Assembly (NCBI GenBank): GCA_025769875.1
Contig: JAGFNK010000086.1
Coordinates: 81,158 to 145,157 of the forward strand
Length of the DNA: 64,000 bases
Direction of reading: 5' to 3'
Origin: Russula earlei
Lineage: Eukaryota; Basidiomycota; Agaricomycetes; Russulales; Russulaceae
Part shown: one piece after another, positions 55,968 to 64,000 of the stretch
How the letters are laid out: every line of letters begins with the position of its first letter
Position numbering within the stretch: the stretch's first letter is position 1
Program-made: the position numbers and the translations under genes
Notes under the pieces: model-generated
Seen by the model: only the letters and a program-made list of their open reading frames with translations
What the model was told of the DNA's origin: nothing
Databases searched by the model: none

Positions 55968-56799
55968 AGAATTGACAGAAAAAGCAAAGCCGTGCCCAAG
56001 CCGCGATGCCAGACATCTCGGTTGCGTACGCCCGAGGGAGAGTCGTGCACGCGATATGTGGGCATAATTTCAAAACGGGAGAGAAAGAGAAAGAGGGAAT
56101 TGTCGAGAGCGTTCGAAGAGACTGTCATTCGAGACCATAGCTACTGGGCCTTAGATACTGTAGCAAAAGCAGGGGAAGACCAGGTAATCACGAGACATGA
56201 GAGCGTACCAAAAATCCTATTCCTCCGACTGCGAGTCTGTGAGCGCGGGGTGAGGCAGTGGTGGCGAAAGAGGGCGAGACGCTATGGGCGGCGAGCCGTC
56301 GGTTAGAGCGGCGATGACGATGCATACGCGTCATTCAGGCCTTTGCGTAGACGCATGGCGGGGGTGAGGACGAAGTTTCGTAGACGATGATGTGTTGAAA
56401 TAAAGAATTGGGCCGACGCGTTGCAGCCCACAGGTCCGGACCAAATAAGCATTTCAGCTCAGTTGCTGCAACACATACAATAGCAAATTGATAGTGCAAT
56501 CTAAGAAAATCAGTAGCTAGCACAAAGTGATTGTGAAAACAATTTGATAGTTACTACAGATAAAATAATTAGCATCAGGAAAAACCGGTCCAGTCCGTAG
56601 ACACCGCTTAATTCTGTAGACACCATAGACACCATAGACACCATAGCACAACAACATACTATGTAGTGCTCTATAGCATCATAGTAAGTCTATATTGCTC
56701 AATGTAGTTCCAGTAGTTGATGACTATACTTATGTAGGCACAGTAGATAAAACCAAGTCTACATATCACTACATAGGATGATAAAAATTATGGTTGACT

Positions 56800-56917
56800 A
56801 TGGAGATAATCAGTTTGTTACATTGCTCTATGGAGATGATCATTTTGTTACATTGCTCTATGGAGACACTTGGTTCGCTACATTGCTCTACGGAGACAGT
56901 TGGTTTTTATATTGCAC
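56800..56917 (+). repeat. 33-base tandem repeat, about 3.5 copies
   Basis: Unit GTTACATTGCTCTATGGAGA plus 13 bases, decaying to the right. It is in frame and reads as an 11-residue peptide repeat of FVTLLYGDDH type, but the surrounding frame (56778-56975) has no other support. Confidence 0.85.
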
Positions 56918-56999
56918 TATGTATCTTACTGATGTAAGGTGTGTTGTGAGTCCACTGGCCCGGAAACTGATGTGACTCATATCAGCACCTTGCACCTCC

Positions 57000-57600
57000 C
57001 GCGCTTCAAGTTCCCTTTCTCTCGCTCTCGCCTCATCCCTTCTTTCCTCCCCACCAACTATCACCACTCCTTTCCCCTCTTTCTCCTTCCATCTTGTGCT
57101 CCCCTTTCGATGTCATCCCCTCGCGTTGCCCACTCTATGCCCAGGAATGGCAACAACGGCTCAGTTTGATTGCCTCCGACGTCACTTGCCTTGCCGCTCA
57201 ACGCCTCCCCCATTGGTCTTGGAGTCGGAGCTTGGCTCCTCCAAGCATTGACCTATAGCACGACATCATTGCTGTTTGCCCGCGTCTCGCCCTCCTTTGT
57301 TCTCATCCATCCCCTCTGCTACTAGTCTCCTCCACCTGCAACACTCTTCCCTTCCCCTCGTCATTATGCTCTTGCCCCTCGTCAAACCCCTTTCATTGGA
57401 TTCTCGCTCCTCTGCAAAATGCTATGAATCATTCTCCTCACCCCCCCCTCGCGTCTACGCACAGACCAGTATGACACATTTGTCTTCGTCATCACTGCTC
57501 TACCCGAGGGCTTGCTGCCCACTGCACCTTGCCCTGTCGTCATCATCACGCCGCCCCGCGCTCGTGGACTCACAGTCGGAGGAATAGGCTTTTGGTACGC
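57000..57600. repeat. Dispersed repeat related to 39525-39830 and 56230-56370
   Basis: The stretch CGCGTCTACGCACAGACC to CTTGCTGCCCACTG matches, inverted, 39560-39680. Open frames across it are not supported as genes. The copy here has normal CpG, whereas the 39.6 kb copy is depleted. Confidence 0.55.
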
Positions 57601-57996
57601 TCTTGACTGATATACTGTACTGCTATGAATTCCCATCCCATCTCGTTTACTTACTCTCCGATTTCGCCAAACACTTGCCTTGTTCCGGTTCGTGTAGAAT
57701 CTCTTATGCCTCGATTCTGGTTCGTGTTCCGTCGCGACATCATACTCACCTACTTACTTGTCTTGTCTTGCATCCTCTATCCCTCTGCTCTCTTGATTAC
57801 CTGCTTTTCCTCTGCCTTTGCCACAGTATTTAATGACTGGTAGCTACAGTTTCAAATGACAGTTCTGTGCAGTCTCCTGCTCCCCCTTTTTGCTTGCTTC
57901 ACTGATCAACAAACACATGAATGCTGCTGGTCTGAGGGAACTTGAAGCGCATGATGTAACTAGCCATATCCACGTTTCTATGAACTCATAGGCTAC

Positions 57997-59456
57997 TCAT
58001 CCATCATTCTCCTCATACATTTGAAACATATTTCGATCTAGGTGCCTCCCAAGATAATACTTTGGGATGGCTTGTATATGGTGACCTTCTCTTGTCCATG
58101 ACAAGGGAACTCGGTTTGAGCTAAACTGTGGGATTAAGACACAACTTCGCCATATTTGTTTCACGCTGATCACTTCCAAATATGGCATGTGGTTTCTAGT
58201 GGACAGGACGACTTGATGCATATGTGTTGTGGGATCCACATTGGTGAATGGACGAAACCAATGAATGTAAGCCAATGGATGAGGGAAAGCCCCTAGGTGC
58301 TTGGGGAGTTCAAAAATAACATGAATCTGTGCCAAGCGAAGCCCTTCATTTACAATAAATGATCATGATTCTGTTGCAAATATGAGACGTACCTTGAAAC
58401 CCCTTAGATGTCTGAGGCCTATTTCCGCTTTCGGTGACAAGAATTGTATCAAATTTCGATCCCAAATGTTGTCCATGGCCACTGTTAGGGCACTTGGGAA
58501 ATGTGTTGACACGGTATGATTCTATGTCCAAATCCATTGTTGCTGACCAGTTGATATGAATCAGTTTGTAGATATTGAACTGGTCATAGACATTTGGCAC
58601 GGTGAATCGACCAGGTATATCAATCTTCTGGAGGAAATCCTGCAATGTGTTGACGAAGTCTGGGGCATTGTATTCCATTGCCAGAGTCCAAACTGAGATG
58701 TAGTGGGGTGGTTTCTTGGCAATTGAATATGTAATGAAATGCGTGGTCATATTTGTAGATTCCGACTCCGGGGATGATGTTTTAAGGGACCATGCTAAGA
58801 ATTGTTTATTGATAAACATAGCTTCCTGGCATTGAATCCACCAAGCCATTTGCATAATGTAATCATGATGATTGGAGGCCTTGAAGGCATGCTTGGCATA
58901 ATCTATGTGAAGGCGTTCGGAGCTTTCCATGTTGAAACCGTCAGCTGAGCCCAAACACTTAATTCCAGCCATGTAATGCTGCATTGAGTGAACTTTTGGA
59001 ATATTGAAGTGCTCATGCACTCCAAGGTCAATCAATACATGTTTGTGTGAATGGAACACCTCCAAGGCCTGTTCTATGCACAGAAGAGTTTTTGTCGTAT
59101 GCCTTCGGTATCCTGCATATGTGATGAAGTCCAACAGTGCTCAGGTTACAAGCACCACCTGGGGATCCACACTGCCAGAAATAACGCCCAATAGACTCCG
59201 TGACACGTTGCGATACTCCCACCCTGTCCATTTCGACACGTTAGAAACACCGTGCTTGAAGTGTTTGAGTCCCGAGTACACCGGCAGAGCTTCAAAGCAT
59301 TCGTCCAAATGTTTAGCACCCATTAACTGAGCGCACCATTCCAAAAGGTGACAAAATACACCTAAAAAGAGTTGATGGAGGATATCAGGGGAAATGCACA
59401 TAAAGATGTCTGTATGGGGCATGCCAGCCCAAAACGGCGAGAAGACCTTGCGCAAG
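57997..59456 (-). pseudogene. Plavaka-type transposase (CACTA-like), C-terminal part
   Basis: From 59456: FWAGMPHTDIFMCISPDILHQL, LPVYSGLKHFKHGVS, WTGWEYRNVSRSLLGVI, then LLDFITYAGYRRHTT, LGVHEHFNIPKVHSM and GFNMESSERLHIDYAKHA, all marks of the basidiomycete Plavaka transposases. An intron (58392-58344) precedes the QIHVIFELPKHLGA end domain, which stops at 57999. An in-frame TGA at 59140-59138 replaces the Arg expected before ALLDF. The N-terminal part is missing because a Gypsy-3 LTR begins at 59457. Confidence 0.88.
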
Positions 59457-60061
59457 TGTTGTGATCTACCCCTCTTTTGGTTCGTCCCTAGGACTTCCCT
59501 TATTGTTCTTTACTTTCACCCCCATCCCCTTAGTTACGGTTTCATCCCTTGATACTGATGGTCCTTATTGTTTCACCCATTGTGTTTCATCTATTGTTTC
59601 ATCTATTGTTGAGTCCCTTTTTGCCATTGGTTCACCTTTTATCTATTGTTCTGCATATAGTACTGTACAGCCTTGCTACATACAGTATTTAAGTGCCTGT
59701 AAAAGCTGGGGAATGCCCCAAGCTGAGCTTTGTCCCATTTCCTGTCGCATCCCTTGCCCTGTACTCTCTCTCAATCACAACTCGCTTGTGCTGGCCTATA
59801 CTCTGCTTGACCTGAGCACACCTCAAGGAACCCTTGTGTTCCTCTCCCTCCTCTGCCTCTCTCTCATTGTCCTCCCCTTCTGTGAAACCAGAAGATCAAC
59901 TCTGTCTGCGGACTGAGTCATTATCTGACTCAGCCTTGAGACGCTAAACCCTTGAACCGGTCTCCTTGAGCTGGCCCCACTGAACCCCTTGAACCAAGTC
60001 ACAGGGACTTGGCCCCCACTGAACTTTGAGCTAACGCTCTTATGGCCGTGACGCCGTAACA
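59457..60061 (+). repeat. 5' LTR of Gypsy-3
   Basis: TGTTGTGATCTACC..GACGCCGTAACA. Matches the solo LTR 11713-12305 and the truncated copy 35386-35868 (both inverted). This copy retains more CpG. Confidence 0.9.
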
Positions 60062-60064
60062 CAA

Positions 60065-61588
60065 GCTAAGCTTACTTACTCCATTCTGGAGATCAACCTT
60101 GAACTACCACCGAACCGCTGGATCCGCATCCAACCCAGACCCTTCCCAGACCTTCCTGAACATGTTGTAGGAACCGCCACTTGGGACAGTTTTCACACTT
60201 TCCTCTGTTATGTCACCACTGAAAACAACAAAGAATTACCTGTTGAATTTATCAACAACCGCTGGTTCGAGCTACAACTCAGAAGAGGACAGCTCTATAC
60301 CCATCAGGACTTAGAACTCATCAGAAACGACCTTGGACTAGGCTACTGGAGGGAAGACGACCCTCTCTACGAACCCCCATCAGAAACAGAAGCCTCCTCT
60401 ATAGAAGGCAACCCCCCTGAACCAGAAGACGCTGTTGAAACTCAGACACCCTTTGAATCCCCTGCTTTAGAACCAGAGGACCCCCTTGGAAGCCAGGAAC
60501 CCATTGAAACTCTAGAACTCGAACCACAGAACCCCCCAGAACCCAGTATGGCAGCCCAACCCCAAGTCGCTGTACAACCCCCCCAGGTTGCCGCCCAGGC
60601 CCCTCAGATGGCCGCCCAGGCCCCCCCAGTCGTCGTTCCACCTCCTCAAGCAGCTGCTCCAGCACCACAAGGCACTAATGGGTCCCTCAGTGGTAAAGAA
60701 CCCACTGCCTTCACAGGGGAAAGGAACAAAACAAAACAATTCATCATGGAATTTAACTTGTACTGGGGCCTTAATGATGACAAGGCAGTTATGGTTTCCC
60801 CTTTCAAATGAACAATGCTAGCCCTCTCCTATATTCAAGGAGAAAAGGTCGAAGAATGGGTCAATTCACAGGCAACTGCACTCAGGAATAAAGTAAAGAG
60901 GGCTCAAAACCCTGTTAACAGAATGGACGAAGCATTATGGAACGACTTTGTCACAGACTTTACATTCAAGTTCACCAACACTGTGGAGAAAGAAGATGCC
61001 CAAGCAGCTCTTGCAAAACACACAATGAAGGAGTCCCTAGACGATTACATCTCCACCTTCGAACAGCTCCTAAACAAAACAGGATGGCCAGAAACAGATG
61101 TCATTGCCATTGAAAGTTTCAAAAATGGCCTGAAAGTCAGACTCTACCGTGCGATCTTAAACAGGGATGTCTGGCCCACCACCCTTCAAGAATGGAAGGA
61201 GGAGGCCAGAAGACAGCATCGATGTTTCATCACCATCAGAGAGAAGCTTAAAGGGAAGACTACACACTCCCCCTTGGAACACAAGTCACACCACCCTGAC
61301 CAAATGCAAGTGGATGCCGCTAAGTCCAACTTTAAGAAACTTACGGAAGAAGAAAGGAAACAGTTGGCAAAAGAAGGGCGTTGCTTCCACTGCCGAGAGA
61401 AAGGCCACCTCAGCCAGGAGTGCCCCAAAAACACCACACCCACCACTTCCAAGGTGTGCACTACTGAACCAACCCCAGAACCATCCAAAGAAGAAGAAGC
61501 CTCCACTATGGTGGCCCGTATGAAAACATTACCAGCAGAGGATAGGGCCAAACTTTGGGACCTCATCCTTAAAGAGGATTTTCTCTAG
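60065..61588 (+). pseudogene. Gypsy-3 gag with ATG-less N-terminal extension
   Basis: The frame is open from the LTR edge; the first in-frame ATG is at 60548. The upstream about 160 codons carry FLCYVTTENNK, VEFINNRWFELQL and YTHQDLELIRNDLGLGYW, then an acidic Pro/Glu stretch. The Gag core follows: EPTAFTGERNKTKQFIMEF, VEEWVNSQA, ALWNDFVTDFTFKF, ESLDDYISTFEQLL, and a CCHC knuckle CFHCREKGHLSQEC (61384-61425). One TGA (60809-60811) stands between PFK and TMLALSY, where the context suggests Arg (CGA). Otherwise intact. Confidence 0.87.
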
Positions 61589-61667
61589 GCCAAGGTACAA
61601 CAGTCGGTACTAAGGCCCAAATAGATACCATTGTCCAACATAAAGAAAACTCAATGAAAGTTCCCTT

Positions 61668-62630
61668 TGTCATGAACCATTCTCCGGAGAGGGCCCTTGA
61701 AGGACCCTTCCTTATAGGAGGAAACCCAGCCTCCATGGTGTCACCCTGTTCACACGAGCAAAAGGGGTGAGTAGAGGTGTCCACAATATTGTGCGTGCAT
61801 TGTTGCGCGAGCGATTCTCGGCACAATCGACAAACAGCAAGCCCCACTTAAAGGCAGCCCTTCTAGCAACAAAAGACAGTATTAGGGCCTTCCTAAGGAC
61901 CCTTTGGAACGACCCTAGGAGCTCTACGATAGGCACTAACCTAGTATCAAAGGCCCTACAACGCGTTATTAGACCAACTCTAATAACTATAGAACGGACT
62001 ATAAGGCAATACTAAGGACCTTAATAGAAGTATTAGGGTCGACTCTAAGGACCCTAATAGAACTATATAAGGGCCTTATAAGATAACACTATCCCCTAAC
62101 CAAACTACAAGTCCTCAAATGACCGGCCCTAAACTAACTAACAGGAAATGAATCAGGTGCTCGCACATGCATTAAAGCAGTGAACATGTGGACAAAGGAA
62201 GCTCTTACTCATCAAGAGGAGCCTTCTTACTCAGCAGCTTACTGAGCATGACTGAGCATGCTCAGTAAGCGTCCTCCAACTTCTTACTCATCACTCTATT
62301 GTGCTTGATAACAAGGTTATGACTTGTTCCCTATTTAGCAGTTCTCTTGTAGTATATAAGCACTCAAATAAAGTAGCGGACAGTCCTCAGACTGTCCATT
62401 TGTTTACAGCACTCTCCATTTCTGGGATACTCCTTTAAGGACCATCCCCTTGTGACTATCCTGGCCTCCTCTCTGCATGATTGCCCTACTCTCACAGTAA
62501 CAGTGCCTCTCTGGTATCTGTTACTACTCTGGACTTTACTTCTTGCCCACGCGGTCTTGGACGTCTATCGACTCGTCTTCGAGCTTATCCCTCACTCTTG
62601 AACTGGATAGTTCAACAGTGAGTCTTGACA
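61668..62630 (+). repeat. 5' LTR of the nested element
   Basis: 963 bases with inverted TGTCA/TGACA ends. It contains AGTATATAAGCA near 62350 as a promoter element, and several AGCATG / CTCAGTAAG words. Confidence 0.92.
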
Positions 62631-64000
62631 TCTGGACAGTCTCTCACTACCCGTGCTGACCAGTCGACTCATCAAGTGTCCGACAACATCCCGACTACTG
62701 GATCTCCGGAGCCTCACACTCCTGACATCCAACTCCTTTCACTTCCCCAATCTCTCCCACTGGTTCCAACCCTATCTCCGCCACCCGGACTCCCTCCCAT
62801 TTCAGTTCATCCCCTTCCAGGGACTTACATAGAAGACAACCCTCTCAGTGACCAAGAAAACATTCCCCCAGTCCCACAGGGTTTCTTTAATCCTCCGGAC
62901 TGTGCAGAGTACGCCTTCCACCCCCACCAGTTTCAAGTTTATCGTGTCTGACATAACGAAGTAGAACACTGGCACCCTTTGGAGGAAGCAGGACGACGCG
63001 ACGCCCTTTCCACCATCCCTACTATAGGTCACTTGCTCCAGCGACCATCCACCGACATCTTTGTTTCCCCATTCTGGGCCAAAACTGCCCACACTTTTGT
63101 GGTACTGCCTACCGACCATGACCTCGTCAAACAGTTTAGATTGGCAAGCTTTGAGGTGTGTAGTTCTGTGGGGATACACCCTCTGGACATAGACTTCCCC
63201 TTCGGTCGCCTCCACTACTTGTTTAACTCATCCATATATCGTCATCTGGAGACACTGCCTCCCATTTATCGATTTGTGTACCAAGGATCTTTTATCCTTA
63301 CTTCCATTCACGACTTCCTGGACGGCAGGGTTTATTACTCATATGCTTACCTAAAGATAGCCGAGGGAGGATATATATCATTCGAGAACAGCTTCTCGAA
63401 CTCCCTAGACAACCTCCGTGTCTACCCTGCCTTGTCTCGCTTCTGTTTCCTTCCCCGACTCCCTCTAAACCCTCTGCTTACTTTGGACCCTCTTCGCCCA
63501 AGTGTTATCAACATTGCTACCTAGTGCATAGTTCTTAAAAGTAAGAACTACCCTTGTAACACTAGACTAAAAGAAATCCAAGCTTTGTCTGTAGTGCCTC
63601 CGAGATTCACAGTTTCCCCCAACCCGAGCACCGATTCTGAGTACGACTCAGAAGATGACGCAGTCCTCCACCAGCACGGGCTCATTGTTAATCATCTTCC
63701 CATCCTTTGGGACATTTACTTTCCCCCGATTTCTATTGTCAACATCTACGACCGGCAACAAATTGAAATCTGGTCTCACAATGCCTACGTCCTCCGAGAC
63801 TTAGTAGGCCTTCTCCCATTCGGACAAGTCCTCAACCAAATACAATACGACTTGTTCATTGACACCCTTAGTCACCTCGTCGAACCTGCTTGTCGCCAAC
63901 TCTTGTTTTGGTACCTCTCCAACTCTAGGAACTTTGACGGGGAGCCCACTGGTATCCTCACCCTCATTGACAGTGACAAAAAGCTGTGGACCGAAGTTCT
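62631..64000 (+). pseudogene. Unknown first ORF of the nested LTR element (partial)
   Basis: One frame stays open from the LTR edge to the window end apart from a TGA at 62949-62951 and a TAG at 63522-63524. It begins with a Pro/Ser-rich region, then FVSPFWAKTAHTFVVLP, YRFVYQGSFILTSIHDFLDG, YAYLKIAEGGYISF, an acidic STDSEYDSEDD and YDRQQIEIWSQNAYVL. The position is that of gag but I see no Gag core or zinc knuckle before the window ends. No family recognised. Confidence 0.5.

Larger units (their letters stand above)
55968..57996. other. Repeat-rich DNA, possible Plavaka end region
   Basis: Includes GACACCATA triplets (56612-56646), many short CTACATAG/CTATATAG words (56640-56780), a 33-base tandem repeat and a dispersed repeat at 57000-57600. 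Short repeated words in both orientations next to a Plavaka transposase would fit subterminal repeats of a CACTA-like element, but no CACTA end was identified. Confidence 0.45.
59457..61667 (+). mobile_element. Gypsy-3, 5' part (LTR and gag), interrupted
   Basis: A 605-base LTR is followed by gag. At 61668 the element is cut by another LTR retrotransposon. The pol genes would lie beyond the window. It is inserted in the Plavaka transposase. Confidence 0.88.
61668..64000 (+). mobile_element. LTR retrotransposon inserted in Gypsy-3 (runs off window)
   Basis: The LTR 61668-62630 begins TGTCATGAACC and ends GAGTCTTGACA. Internal sequence starts at 62631. Its LTR family also gives the solo LTRs at 14488, 35973 and 37936 and the truncated copy at 37117. 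The left flank is the Gypsy-3 gag-pol spacer. Confidence 0.88.

Overview
This is a fungal window, almost certainly from an Agaricomycete (mushroom-forming basidiomycete). The evidence is host genes with many 47-60 nt GT-AG introns, a DUF6535-type membrane protein, three multicopper laccases, and a typical agaricomycete mobile-element load (Ty3/Gypsy chromoviruses, Ty1/Copia, PIF/Harbinger, hAT, Helitron, Plavaka/CACTA-like). I see no rRNA, no CRISPR array, no bacterial operon and no confident tRNA.

Layout. 1-2907 (-): a trehalose-6-phosphate synthase/phosphatase gene of Tps2 type whose 3' end lies off the window. 4300-5209 (-): a short DUF6535-type gene. 6532-16427: decayed, CpG-depleted transposons. 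A Ty3/Gypsy pol (Gypsy-1) is split by a 2.9 kb terminal-inverted-repeat element with a gag-like ORF and by a solo LTR, followed by a relic of a Gypsy-2 relative that carries its own solo LTR. 17247-24228: Gypsy-2, a complete chromodomain Gypsy element with 353/351 bp LTRs and a perfect GACCC target duplication. It carries an extra ORF after pol. 26726-29227: laccase 1. 31073-33533: laccase 2. 34158-51840: about 17.7 kb of nested transposons. 52422-54881: laccase 3, a tandem duplicate of laccase 2. 55640-59456: hAT and Plavaka remnants. 57457 onward to the end: Gypsy-3 (LTR 59457-60061, gag), interrupted at 61668 by another LTR element that runs out of the window.

Host functions are limited to trehalose metabolism, one membrane protein and the laccase cluster (secreted phenol oxidases). 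Laccases 2 and 3 lie in a duplicated unit of about 3.6-3.8 kb (30391-34157 and 51841-55450) that includes promoter, gene and downstream sequence. Laccase 3 keeps an open spliced frame but has Tyr in place of a type-2 copper His ligand.

Most informative signals: (i) two copies of a TA-flanked element with about 0.4 kb inverted repeats that carries a gag-like ORF and no transposase; (ii) an extra coiled-coil ORF in Gypsy-2, conserved in a diverged relative and ending inside the 3' LTR; (iii) ATG-less, homologous-looking gag extensions starting at the LTR edge in Gypsy-2 and Gypsy-3; (iv) systematic CGA-to-TGA stops and CpG loss restricted to old transposons, pointing to methylation-linked mutation; (v) several nested insertions whose exact target duplications give a relative order of events. 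All assignments come from reading the sequence; no database search was run.
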